Of a stretch of 64,000 nucleotides of DNA, positions 17,787 through 26,377 are shown in pieces. Source of the stretch: Oceanobacillus massiliensis str. N'diop (GTDB taxonomy: Bacteria; Bacillota; Bacilli; Bacillales; Amphibacillaceae); the NCBI RefSeq assembly GCF_000285495.1, contig NZ_HE610977.1, positions 169,020 to 233,019 on the forward strand, given 5' to 3'. Under the pieces are notes generated by a model. It was not told the DNA's origin. It worked only from the letters and a program-made list of their open reading frames with translations, and did not search any database. Position 1 is the first letter of the stretch; each line of letters starts with the position of its first letter. The translations under genes and the position numbers were made by a program.

Positions 17787-19448
17787 TTATTCCACTGAAA
17801 AAATGTAGGAATAAATAGGCTGATTACCATGATGGATTTCGATTTCCACATCTTGATACGTTTCTTCTATAAAGGTGACAAGCTCTTTCAGCTCGGCGTC
17901 CTCTACATCTTCACCATATAAAATAGTCAGGATTTCATCATCTTCTGTGATTAGCTTTTCCAGCAATAGTTTGACAGCCTCTGATTTGTCCTTATGGGTT
18001 GCGACGATTTTCCCTTCATCAATACCCATAAAGTTTCCATTTTCAATGGTTATTCCGTCAATTTGCGTATCTCTGACAGCATAGGTAATCTGACCCGTTT
18101 TCACTTGCTTGCGGGCTTCATCCATCACTTCCCTGTTTTCATCAATATCGGATTCAGGGTGGAAGGAAAGCATGGCACTGATTCCCTGTGGAATGGTCTT
18201 GGTCGGTACTACTGCTACCGTTTCTTCCGCAAGTTCTGCCGCCTGATCTGCCGCCATCAATATGTTCTTGTTATTAGGTAAAATAAGAATGTTCTTGGCA
18301 TTCGCTTTTTTGATTGCGTCAGTAATGTCCTGTGTACTAGGATTCATTGTCTGTCCACCTTCGATAACCACGGAGGCCCCAAGACTTTCAAACAATGCCT
18401 TCAATCCACTGCCCATTGCTACTGTAACAATTCCATACTCTGCCATTTCGTTTGGCACCGCTTTTTTCGGCTGCTCCCCAACAAGCGCAGTATGCTGCTC
18501 GCGCATATTCTCAATTTTCATATTGATTAAGCTTCCGAAGCGCTGACCTAGCGTCAAGCATGTACCAGGTGTCTCCGAATGCACATGTACTTTAACGATT
18601 TCTTCATCCGAAACAACTAACAGAGAATCACCGAGTTCACTTAATTCATTGCGGAAATCTTCTTCACTGAAAGGATTTTCCGCCAGTTTATCCTCTTCAA
18701 ATTTCACCATGAATTCAGTACAGTAACCGAATACAATATCTGAAGTATCCATAAAGTCCTGCGTTACTTTATGATGTTCTGCGTTAACCATTTCTTCCAT
18801 CTTCACTTCAGTGGTATCTTCTGGAAGTTCTTCACCCTTTAAAGCAGCCAAAAACCCTTCATAAATGGTTACAAGACCTTGACCACCCGAATCCACTACA
18901 CCTACTTCCTTCAACACCGGCAGTAATTCAGGGGTGCGTTTTAAGGAAGCTTTCGCCTCTGCCAAAACCTTTTCCATGAAGACAATTATGTCACTCTCTT
19001 TTTCTGATTCACTGACCGCCTTCTTGGCAGCATCCTTGGCCACAGTAAGAATTGTACCCTCAACAGGCTTCATGACTGCTTTATAGGCCGTTGATACTCC
19101 AGCATCAAAGGCAATCGCCAAGTCGGCTACGTTCAGATCCTGCTTCTTTTCCATTCCTTTTGCAAATCCACGGAAAATCTGGGACAATATTACACCGGAG
19201 TTACCTCTGGCACCCATCAATAACCCTTTTGCAAAAGCATTGGCTACTTCAGATACGCTATCACTTGTAAGTTTTTTAACTTCATTCGCTCCTGAAGTCA
19301 TGGAAAGATTCATATTTGTACCGGTATCTCCATCGGGTACCGGGAATACATTTAATGCATCAATTTTTTTGGCGTTATTCGATAAATGATGTGCTCCGGA
19401 GAGTACCATTTGTGAAAATGTAACGCCATCTAGCTTTTCAACCGTCAC
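17787..19448 (-). CDS. fakA: Fatty acid kinase catalytic subunit FakA (YloV)
   Basis: DAK2/DhaL-type kinase (553 aa) that phosphorylates fatty acids bound to FakB/DegV proteins, feeding acyl-phosphate to PlsY. The N-terminal DhaL domain has the NVFPVPDGDTGTNMNLSM motif, with Mg-binding aspartates in PDGDTGTNM, and GARGNSGVILSQ. The C-terminal half is the YloV/DegV-like domain. GTG start: GGAGGAGG lies 7 nt upstream, giving MTVEKLDGVTF as in Bacillus. It follows yloU by 27 nt. The link with PlsX/PlsY nearby is functional: both routes make acyl-phosphate. Confidence 0.94.
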   Translation of the reverse strand: MTVEKLDGVTFSQMVLSGAHHLSNNAKKIDALNVFPVPDGDTGTNMNLSMTSGANEVKKLTSDSVSEVANAFAKGLLMGARGNSGVILSQIFRGFAKGMEKKQDLNVADLAIAFDAGVSTAYKAVMKPVEGTILTVAKDAAKKAVSESEKESDIIVFMEKVLAEAKASLKRTPELLPVLKEVGVVDSGGQGLVTIYEGFLAALKGEELPEDTTEVKMEEMVNAEHHKVTQDFMDTSDIVFGYCTEFMVKFEEDKLAENPFSEEDFRNELSELGDSLLVVSDEEIVKVHVHSETPGTCLTLGQRFGSLINMKIENMREQHTALVGEQPKKAVPNEMAEYGIVTVAMGSGLKALFESLGASVVIEGGQTMNPSTQDITDAIKKANAKNILILPNNKNILMAADQAAELAEETVAVVPTKTIPQGISAMLSFHPESDIDENREVMDEARKQVKTGQITYAVRDTQIDGITIENGNFMGIDEGKIVATHKDKSEAVKLLLEKLITEDDEILTILYGEDVEDAELKELVTFIEETYQDVEIEIHHGNQPIYSYIFSVE

Positions 19449-19475
19449 TGTGTTTCCTCCTCCAAACTGCAGCAA

Positions 19476-19838
19476 TTAATCTTTTGCTACACGGACTCCT
19501 TGAATATATATGTTTACGGAGTCAATTGATAAACCTAATGATTGACTCAATGTATATTTGACTTGTGACTGCACGTTATTGGCCACCTCAGAAATCTTTG
19601 TGCCATAGCTTACAATAATATACATATCAATATGCAGTTTGTCATTTTCCTGACGTACAACGATTCCTCGAGAATAGTTTTCTTTTCTCAGCATTTCAGC
19701 GATTCCGTCTTTTATCTGGCTTTTAGATGCCATTCCTACAATACCATAACATTCCACTGCTGTTCCACCTGCAATGGTAGCAATAACTTCATTTGTAATG
19801 GTTACCTGACCATCATTCGTATTAAGTTCAATGGACAT
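19476..19838 (-). CDS. yloU: Asp23/Gls24 family protein YloU
   Basis: 120-residue Asp23 (alkaline shock) family protein. Members are envelope-stress-related and in some Gram-positives membrane-anchored scaffolds. The fold-defining regions are visible: AIAGGTAVECYGIVGMASK near residues 20-38 and a later IIVSYGTKISEVANNVQSQV segment. AAGGAGGA precedes the ATG. It pairs with fakA, as in other Bacillaceae. Precise function in this context is not established. Confidence 0.92.
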   Translation of the reverse strand: MSIELNTNDGQVTITNEVIATIAGGTAVECYGIVGMASKSQIKDGIAEMLRKENYSRGIVVRQENDKLHIDMYIIVSYGTKISEVANNVQSQVKYTLSQSLGLSIDSVNIYIQGVRVAKD

Positions 19839-19952
19839 AATAATCCTCCTTAAATAACTACAAGAATTTCTCGAATTCAGCTTCTATAAAATACTTCCGA
19901 ATGTCCTGTAATTCCTCAATTTCTCTTAAACATTTGAACAGAATATAAGCAA

Positions 19953-19980
19953 ATTATACTATAGCCTGTATATATTTAAA
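19953..19980 (-). promoter_or_regulatory. Candidate promoter of yloU-fakA
   Basis: Minus strand TTTAAA, 16 bp, TATAAT, about 115 bp before the yloU start. The -10 box is perfect but the -35 is weak. Confidence 0.5.
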
Positions 19981-20045
19981 AGCAACTACTAATATTTAGT
20001 AATAGCTCTTTTCGTATGTATTGTTGTTTCCACACAATACGTTTG

Positions 20046-20200
20046 AAAGAAACTGCGATATAACTAGGATTGGTGCTTTATCTTCACGCCGGTAATACAC
20101 TGCGTTTTCCGCGGGCAAGCACTGCGCCAGGGCACGACTTGTATTTACTTCTTTGTTCCTTTGCACCTACGAACCTGCTTCGAATGCGATACTGGAAGAC
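20046..20200. repeat. Dispersed intergenic repeat, copy 1
   Basis: About 150 bp that aligns with 63792-63945 in the same orientation. Shared blocks include ATTGGTG, AATACACTGCG, TTTCCGCGGGC, GCCAGGG and ACGACTTG, in the same order and near-equal spacing. No ORF is conserved between copies. It lies in the 815-bp gap between yloU and rpmB. Such GC-rich intergenic islands in an AT-rich background look like a dispersed non-coding family. Confidence 0.8.
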
Positions 20201-20600
20201 ACAGGTCCATCAAGTGGGGTCTTAGCGTCTTCGCCGGAAGCCGGTTTTGATTCCGAGGAAGCTGATAGCGTCCGCCGCGTTAATCGGCCGTTGCTGTTGC
20301 CTCACAGTTTATATATTATGTAAAACAACAATTTTTGAGAAAACAGTCTTAATAATAGTAAAAATAATAACAGAAAAAATTCCCTCTATAACAATGGACG
20401 ATATTGGTTTATCTGTCAAGTATTATTTCTTTATTTCCTGCAGTGTAATAAAAGCCTGAATATTTGAATCAGTTTCCTGAATTACCGTCTGAATCGCCAT
20501 CATTAATATACCCATATATGTTTATAACCTTCAGAAATACACTTTCTGACGGTACCGTTTCCTCCAATAAAGAAAAAGATTAATTGCAATATCCGCTTAC
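20201..20600. other. Remainder of the yloU-rpmB intergenic region
   Basis: 20201-20310 stays GC-rich and may extend the repeat element (GTCTTCGCCGGAAGCCGG). From 20310 on it is AT-rich. A 30-codon minus-strand reading frame at 20423-20515 is the only small ORF that caught my eye; it has a poor ribosome binding site. No RNA family was recognised. Confidence 0.4.
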
Positions 20601-20654
20601 TTGTGATAAATTGTATAAGTAATAATGACACATGATAGAGTAAGGAGGGATAGC

Positions 20655-20843
20655 ATGGCTAGAAAATGTGTTGTAACTGGACGTCAAACTCGCAGTGGAA
20701 ACCAACGTTCTCACGCTATGAATTCCAACAAGCGTAATTGGAAAGCTAATGTACAAAAAGTACGTATTATGGTAGACGGAAAACCTAAAAAAGTTTATGT
20801 TTCTGCACGTGCCTTGAAATCAGGTAAAGTAGAGCGCGTATAA
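20655..20843 (+). CDS. rpmB: 50S ribosomal protein L28
   Basis: 62-residue basic ribosomal protein. The [22 protein letters not shown]-terminus is typical of L28 of the type with a single CxxTG-like motif (CVVTGR). TAAGGAGGGATAGC precedes the ATG, so the upstream in-frame ATG is ignored. Monocistronic: own upstream region and its own terminator. Divergent from yloU, convergent with spoVM, as in B. subtilis. Confidence 0.97.
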   Translation: MARKCVVTGRQTRSGNQRSHAMNSNKRNWKANVQKVRIMVDGKPKKVYVSARALKSGKVERV

Positions 20844-20872
20844 TATACGAAATTTACATTAGTTGATAAGCT

Positions 20873-20906
20873 AAAAAACACCAAATGCATGCATTCGGTG
20901 TTTTTT
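20873..20906 (+). terminator. rpmB terminator
   Basis: Hairpin AAAAAACACC...GGTGTTTTTT with an ATGCATGCAT centre, 30 nt after the rpmB stop. The arms differ at one position (A versus G opposite). Confidence 0.9.
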
Positions 20907-21127
20907 ATTTGCCTTATTTACTCTTAGCTTCAGATTGTATACTAGCGATAATGAAATCTTACACACATTCAAACTGCTGCTCTGCAATTGCGTCCAATAT
21001 TCTATTCAGAAACCTTTCACTCTGTGACGCCGTATGGATCAGCTGCGGAGCGTAAAAACAACCATACTAGTAAAACAATAAAGAGAAAGCTTCTGCCAAA
21101 CCAATTCGACAAAAGCCTGCTCCTTGA
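20907..21127. other. rpmB-spoVM intergenic region
   Basis: About 220 bp without a gene. A weak hairpin at 21085-21117 (GCTTTTG/CAGAAGC on the minus strand, followed by a T-rich tail) could end spoVM transcription. Nothing else was seen. Confidence 0.35.
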
Positions 21128-21211
21128 TTATTTTTCTTTCTTGAACATCCCAATCACAATCTTTACAAATCCACCGACAAATCTTGGAAGTTTAATAGTA
21201 TAAAATTTCAT
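21128..21211 (-). CDS. spoVM: Stage V sporulation protein M
   Basis: 27-residue amphipathic peptide, starting MKFYTIKLPRFVGG and ending MFKKEK. SpoVM recognises the positive curvature of the forespore membrane, anchors SpoIVA and inhibits FtsH. The conserved N-terminal KFYTIKLP block with proline at position 9 and the basic C-terminus match the family; B. subtilis SpoVM is 26 residues. AGGAGGGG lies 9 nt before the ATG. It lies between thiN and rpmB, its invariant location in Bacillus. It is too short for ordinary ORF calling and easily missed. Confidence 0.96.
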   Translation of the reverse strand: MKFYTIKLPRFVGGFVKIVIGMFKKEK

Positions 21212-21244
21212 AAGCTGGGACCCCTCCTGTTCTACAATTCAAAC

Positions 21245-21901
21245 TTATGCCTGAATCGCATCACAACTCTTTACTAGTAATAGTATGCCTTTTTCAAAAG
21301 AAAAAGTACCACTTTTTGAAAGAAGCTTGTTTGAGATGCAAAGAGTAGATCCCCATGATATATCCGCTTCGGTGAGAGGGTAGTAAAAACCTGTTAAATG
21401 GATGCCCTCCACCGTTTTTGTATATGGGATAAATGAAATATACGGATACATTTCATCTCTTAGAATCGTATAGCTGCCCGGCGAAATCATCTCCAGTTGG
21501 TTGGTTTTATCTACAATGTATCCATGAATCCCTTTATCCTCTATTAAGTAAAGTAGCTGAATATTAATCAATTCATGGTCCAATCTTCCACCTGTAACCC
21601 CGAATAAATAAATGCGTTCGGGATGAAGCATGAAAGCCTTGTTTAGGGCGATTTCCAAATCTGTTTCATCTTTTTCGGATGGAAACTCTTCGATGGATAT
21701 TGCATGCTGGATGATGGCCGCTTTCTCAGCTGCTGTTATGGAGTCAAAATCCCCAACCGCATAATCTATTGGAATTTTGTTTGCAGCCAATACATATGCC
21801 CCTCGATCGGCACCAATCCATATATCAACCTTATCCTTATAGTGAGACAGTTCTGGCAGCAAGGCATCCGGACCATTGCCGATAATTCCCACTGAAAGCA
21901 T
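21245..21901 (-). CDS. thiN: Thiamine pyrophosphokinase
   Basis: Transfers pyrophosphate from ATP to thiamine, giving the coenzyme TPP (218 aa). Conserved motifs: GADRGAYVLAANKIPIDYAVGDFDSI region (ADRGA, GDFDS), EKDETDLEIAL and GVTGGRLDHELIN. Its ATG shares a base with the rpe stop (TAATG). It is the last metabolic gene before spoVM. Confidence 0.95.
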   Translation of the reverse strand: MLSVGIIGNGPDALLPELSHYKDKVDIWIGADRGAYVLAANKIPIDYAVGDFDSITAAEKAAIIQHAISIEEFPSEKDETDLEIALNKAFMLHPERIYLFGVTGGRLDHELINIQLLYLIEDKGIHGYIVDKTNQLEMISPGSYTILRDEMYPYISFIPYTKTVEGIHLTGFYYPLTEADISWGSTLCISNKLLSKSGTFSFEKGILLLVKSCDAIQA

Positions 21902-22563
21902 TAATTGAGCCCCTTTGAAGCCTGCAGAATATCTTGTATAGCTTGTTTACGATCACGCTGGTTGAAAACGGCGCTTCCCGCGACGAGTACGTCTGCACCT
22001 GCATCCGTACATAGTTTTGCGGTTGTCGTATTGACACCGCCATCTACTTCGATTTCAAATTCAAGGTTGAGTTCTTGACGCCAAATGTTGACCTGTTCAA
22101 TCTTTTCAATCGTTTTATGGATAAATGATTGCCCGCCGAAACCTGGATTTACTGTCATGATCAAGACGAGATCGATTTCAGATAAAATGGGCTTTATCAG
22201 CTCAACCGATGTCGCTGGATTGACTACAACACCAGCCTTTGATCCACTTGCCTTGATCAGTTGAATCGTCCGGTGCAGATGGCGGCATGTCTCCTGATGA
22301 ACCGTAATGATCGATGCTCCAGCTTTTGCGAATTCAGGAATATAGGCATCCGGATTTTCAATCATGAGATGGACGTCGAGCGGTAGTGCCGTTTTTGGTT
22401 TGATCGCTTCTACTATCAGTGGTCCGATTGTGATATTCGGTACAAAATGGCCATCCATTACATCAACATGAATGTAATCGGCTCCTCCAATTTCTACTTC
22501 CCTTATCTCTTCACCCAGCTTTGCGAAATCAGCAGATAATATTGATGGTGCGATTTTTGTCAT
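21901..22563 (-). CDS. rpe: Ribulose-phosphate 3-epimerase
   Basis: Interconverts ribulose 5-phosphate and xylulose 5-phosphate in the pentose phosphate pathway (220 aa TIM barrel). Motifs seen: APSILSADFAKLG, HVDVMDGHFVPNITIGP (metal/catalytic Asp in VDVMDG), MTVNPGFGGQSFI and EVDGGVN. It starts 3 nt after rsgA and is coupled to thiN. Confidence 0.97.
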   Translation of the reverse strand: MTKIAPSILSADFAKLGEEIREVEIGGADYIHVDVMDGHFVPNITIGPLIVEAIKPKTALPLDVHLMIENPDAYIPEFAKAGASIITVHQETCRHLHRTIQLIKASGSKAGVVVNPATSVELIKPILSEIDLVLIMTVNPGFGGQSFIHKTIEKIEQVNIWRQELNLEFEIEVDGGVNTTTAKLCTDAGADVLVAGSAVFNQRDRKQAIQDILQASKGLN

Positions 22564-22566
22564 TGT

Positions 22567-23448
22567 TTAATACCTCGGCTTTCTTGATTGGATCTCTTCG
22601 AGGAAGCTTAGATAATGATCATAGCGGAATTGTGGGATTTCCTCTTTTTCCACTGCTTCCTTCACTGCACATTTAGGTTCTTTATGATGCATACATCCGC
22701 GGAATTTACATTGCTCTCTTCTATCCCGCATCTCCGGAAAACAATCGGTCAGTTCTTCTGCTTCGATTTCACTAAAGTCAAGAATACTGAAGCCAGGTGT
22801 ATCTGCAACAAGTCCCCTATTGATCTGCATGAGTTCCACATGTCTTGTCGTATGCTTTCCTCTTCCTAAACTTTTGGATATCTCTGCTGTCTTTAGCAGC
22901 AGAGATGGTTTTAGGACATTTAGCAGCGAAGATTTACCCACACCTGATTGGCCGGCAAATACGGATACCTTATCCGCAAAGTACTCCTCGAGGTCCGGCA
23001 GGCTATCTGGTTCTTTCGATGATAGCAGCTCCACGGTATAGCCAATATTTTCATAAATCCCCTTAAATTCTTCAATCTGCCTTCGTTCTTCCTCAGAAAT
23101 TAAATCAATTTTAGTAATAAATATTAATGGTTGAATATGTTTTGATTCAATCAATACGAGAAAACGATCCAGCAAAACGGTGCTAAAATCAGGAGAAACA
23201 GCAGAGCTGACAATAATGGCTTGATTGATATTCGCTATTGGCGGCCGGATAAGTTCGTTTTCCCTTTCTGCTATTTCCATGATGTAACCTTCACCGGGAT
23301 TACTCTCCTCGAACTGGACAAAATCTCCCACAAGCGGCGTGATTTTTCTGTTTCGAAAAACCCCTCTCCCTTTACAGGAGTAAATTTTATCCCCTGATTT
23401 AACATAGTAAAACCCGCTTAAAGCTTTTACAATTCTGCCTTCTGCCAT
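22567..23448 (-). CDS. rsgA: Ribosome small subunit-dependent GTPase RsgA
   Basis: Circularly permuted GTPase that checks late 30S assembly (293 aa). An N-terminal OB fold (residues about 1-65, with VGDFVQFEE) is followed by TKIDLI (G4), GQSGVGKSSLLN (P-loop), DTPGF (G3), and a C-terminal zinc-knuckle with CKFRGCMHHKEPKC. Its start follows the prkC stop directly (prkC ends 23449). Same order as in B. subtilis, where PrkC phosphorylates this protein. Confidence 0.96.
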   Translation of the reverse strand: MAEGRIVKALSGFYYVKSGDKIYSCKGRGVFRNRKITPLVGDFVQFEESNPGEGYIMEIAERENELIRPPIANINQAIIVSSAVSPDFSTVLLDRFLVLIESKHIQPLIFITKIDLISEEERRQIEEFKGIYENIGYTVELLSSKEPDSLPDLEEYFADKVSVFAGQSGVGKSSLLNVLKPSLLLKTAEISKSLGRGKHTTRHVELMQINRGLVADTPGFSILDFSEIEAEELTDCFPEMRDRREQCKFRGCMHHKEPKCAVKEAVEKEEIPQFRYDHYLSFLEEIQSRKPRY

Positions 23449-25527
23449 TTAGTCACCCTCTTCACCTTCATAGGTTACTGTTTTATCTACAACGATTTCT
23501 TCATCTCTCGTTATTTTGTATTCACCTACATTTCCAGGTGAAATTGTCAGTGTAAATTCAACTTCCGTATCTTCTGTAATGGTCTGTTCCTTATAAACAT
23601 CCGTTATATTATTATTTGTATCACCAATATAGATACGAATTATCTGTTCAGCAGGCTCTGCTGCTTCCTCCCCGTCTGCTTCTTCTGATTCACTTTCCTC
23701 ATCAGAAGCTGGTTCAGGGTTATATGGAACAAGATATGTTACGGAATGGGAACGCGGCGGTTTCTCCTCAGGACCAATGGATATATATACATTGACCGTT
23801 GAACCTTCCTCAAGCTCCGTACCAGTCTTTGGATCCTGACTGATAACTTCTCCTGCAGGCACCGTTTCAGAATTCCTCTCACTTACATTCATCACCAGAT
23901 TTTTACTGTCCAGATAATCTTTTGCTTCTTCCCGTGTCATTCCGGTAAGATTGTTCAGACTGATCAGTTCCGGTCCCTTACTAACTTCAAAGATGACTCT
24001 TTCATCACTTGGTATTACTTCCGTGCCTGGTACAGGTTGAATCTGATTGATAATCTCACCAGCGGGCTGGTCCGAAAATTCTTCATAGATTTTAATGTCC
24101 GTATATCCTGCGGTTTCGAGCAGTCTCTCAACTTGTCCAATATCACGTCCCACATAGTCATCAAAGGCGACCTTTTCTTTGCCCTGACTGACATAAAGTG
24201 TAACAGTGGAACCCTCTTTGGCAGTCCTTCCGGCACGGGGATCAGAACTGACGACAAACCCTTCCTCGATCTCCTCCGAAAAAACATCTTCCTGCTCGAC
24301 AACAAGCCTCTGCGATTCCAGTAGTTCCGTAGCCTCATCAGCTTCCATCTCGACAACATCGGGAATGGAAATATCCTTTGGCTGGGCAAAGTAGTAGGCA
24401 GCCGCACCACCAGCAAGCAATAGCAATAGAATCAGCAAACCAATTAGCCATTTTTTCTTGCCCTTTTTTTCTTTAACAGGCTTCTTTTTCTTTTTGAGCT
24501 GCTTATCTACTTTCTTTTTCTGCTTGCCCTGTTTCTGTGTTTTCACCAGGTTTTCTTCCGGATAGTTTTTCGTCCCATCATTCGTTTGATGAACCAATGT
24601 CGCCTGTTCCATGTCTTCCTCTAACTGATGATCCGTGATGATAGGAATCGCTTTTGTTTCTTCACCTGCTTCGATTGGCGGCGAAAAAGGTACTGCATTA
24701 AGATTAGCAGGATCCAATGCTTGTTCGATCGCTTCTTCCAGTGCATAAATACTGTCATAACGATGAAAGGGGTCCTTGGCAGTTGCCTTAAGTACAATAT
24801 TCTCCACACTCTGCGGGATGTCCTGATTGAATCTCCGTACCGATGGCGTATTGCTTTGCAGGTGTTTTAACGCAATGGAGACAGGGGATTGTCCAGAAAA
24901 AGGCAAACGCCCTGTCAGCAATTCAAAGAGCACGATACCCATGGAGTAGATATCTGACTTTTTAGTAGCCGTTCCACCCCTTGCCTGCTCTGGTGATAGA
25001 TAATGAACAGATCCAAGGATCGAATTAGTCTGGGTCAATGATGTCGCACTTAATGCTATCGCAATCCCGAAATCGGTAACCTTCACTTGACCAAAGCTGT
25101 TAATTAAAATATTTTGCGGTTTGATATCCCGATGCACAATTTCATTTGCATGGGCATGGGCAATGGCTGACGAAATCTGTTTCATGATATCGAGAGATTC
25201 CTGTACTTCGATTGGGCCATACTGCTGTATGTATTCTTTCAGTGTCATTCCATCCACATATTCCATTACCATGTATAGTAGATGCTCTTCCTCGCCAACA
25301 TCATAAATATTTACGATATTCGGATGTGAAAGGCTTGTTGCAGACTGTGCTTCTCTGTCGAATCGGGCAATAAATTCCTGGTCATGGATGTATTCCGTCC
25401 GCAAAGCCTTTACGGCGACATCCCGATCCAGAATGATATCCCTTGCCAGATAAACATTGGCCATTCCGCCTCCGCCTATCTTTTCCTTGATTTTATATCG
25501 TTCATTTAAGAGGTGACCACTTATCAT
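23449..25527 (-). CDS. prkC: Serine/threonine protein kinase PrkC with PASTA domains
   Basis: Membrane Hanks-type kinase (692 aa) that senses muropeptides or cell-wall material and controls germination and wall homeostasis. Kinase domain: glycine loop IGGGGMANVY at residues 17-26, Lys40 in VAVK, HRD at 132-134 in VHRDIKPQN, DFG at 152-154. A Lys-rich juxtamembrane segment and a TM helix near residue 375 lead to three PASTA repeats. After these comes a glutamate/aspartate-rich linker (EPASDEESESEEADGEE) and a C-terminal domain. It is about 40 residues longer than B. subtilis PrkC. ATGA overlap with prpC. Confidence 0.96.
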   Translation of the reverse strand: MISGHLLNERYKIKEKIGGGGMANVYLARDIILDRDVAVKALRTEYIHDQEFIARFDREAQSATSLSHPNIVNIYDVGEEEHLLYMVMEYVDGMTLKEYIQQYGPIEVQESLDIMKQISSAIAHAHANEIVHRDIKPQNILINSFGQVKVTDFGIAIALSATSLTQTNSILGSVHYLSPEQARGGTATKKSDIYSMGIVLFELLTGRLPFSGQSPVSIALKHLQSNTPSVRRFNQDIPQSVENIVLKATAKDPFHRYDSIYALEEAIEQALDPANLNAVPFSPPIEAGEETKAIPIITDHQLEEDMEQATLVHQTNDGTKNYPEENLVKTQKQGKQKKKVDKQLKKKKKPVKEKKGKKKWLIGLLILLLLLAGGAAAYYFAQPKDISIPDVVEMEADEATELLESQRLVVEQEDVFSEEIEEGFVVSSDPRAGRTAKEGSTVTLYVSQGKEKVAFDDYVGRDIGQVERLLETAGYTDIKIYEEFSDQPAGEIINQIQPVPGTEVIPSDERVIFEVSKGPELISLNNLTGMTREEAKDYLDSKNLVMNVSERNSETVPAGEVISQDPKTGTELEEGSTVNVYISIGPEEKPPRSHSVTYLVPYNPEPASDEESESEEADGEEAAEPAEQIIRIYIGDTNNNITDVYKEQTITEDTEVEFTLTISPGNVGEYKITRDEEIVVDKTVTYEGEEGD

Positions 25528-26282
25528 TCGTTCTCACCTGCTTTCAGTGATGAATCATGCTGTACCAAAATAAGTGAAATATTATCTTCCCCGCCCCGTT
25601 CATTGGCAAGTTCAATCATTTCTGAACCAATATCTCCCAAGTCTTTGGCTTCCCGGATAAATGCTGCCAAGTCTTCATCGTTCAACTTATTGGACAGACC
25701 ATCAGAACATAGAAGCAGCCTGTCACCCGCTTCCCATTCTACTGTCAATATATCTTCAGACACGTTGGTTTCCGTGCCCATCGCCTTTAATAAAACATTT
25801 TTCCTTGGATGCTGTTCTGCATCATCTTCTGAAATTTGTCCTGATCTGACCAGTTCATTGACCAGCGAATGATCATTTGTTATTTGTTTAAAACCGTTCT
25901 CATTCAAAATATAGCACCGGCTGTCGCCGACATGGGCAATGGTAACAAATTCCTCCAAGCATATTGCGATTACAATCGTAGTCCCCATACCTTCACATTC
26001 TTTATTTTTCAGTGAATATTCATATATCGAATGGTTTACCTCCGACACCGTATTCGATAACCATGTTTCAATCTTTTCAGGTGAACTGATACCGGTCTGC
26101 GGCAGCCACTTATCCCTTACTAGGTCGATTGCCAGCTGACTGGCAACATCACCAGCCTGGTGTCCTCCCATTCCGTCAGCGATAACAGCTAGCAACTGCT
26201 GATTGGAATTATAAAATATGCCACCAGAATCTTCGTTATGACTTCTAACCTGACCACGGTCAGTCAGAAAGTGACCTTCCAT
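25524..26282 (-). CDS. prpC: PP2C-type protein phosphatase PrpC
   Basis: Mn-dependent Ser/Thr phosphatase opposing PrkC (252 aa). PP2C motifs: TDRGQVRSHNED, VIADGMGGHQAGDVAS, THIGDSR-like AHVGDSRCYI, LLCSDGLSNKL and GGEDNISLILV, containing the metal-binding aspartates. Its stop overlaps the prkC start by 4 nt. In B. subtilis rlmN precedes it; here a 95-bp gap leads straight to rsmB. Confidence 0.96.
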   Translation of the reverse strand: MEGHFLTDRGQVRSHNEDSGGIFYNSNQQLLAVIADGMGGHQAGDVASQLAIDLVRDKWLPQTGISSPEKIETWLSNTVSEVNHSIYEYSLKNKECEGMGTTIVIAICLEEFVTIAHVGDSRCYILNENGFKQITNDHSLVNELVRSGQISEDDAEQHPRKNVLLKAMGTETNVSEDILTVEWEAGDRLLLCSDGLSNKLNDEDLAAFIREAKDLGDIGSEMIELANERGGEDNISLILVQHDSSLKAGENE

Positions 26283-26377
26283 GCTTTTTCCCCCTCACAT
26301 TTGAGCAAGTAACTAAATGAATAGCAACAACGCACTTACATAGAGTATTGCACAATTTTACCAATAAAAGAACTAAA

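Noticed and set aside
17527..17808. 93-codon plus-strand ORF upstream of the yloV terminator
   Set aside because: It runs through the yloV terminator hairpin and into yloV antisense, with no family resemblance and no ribosome binding site.
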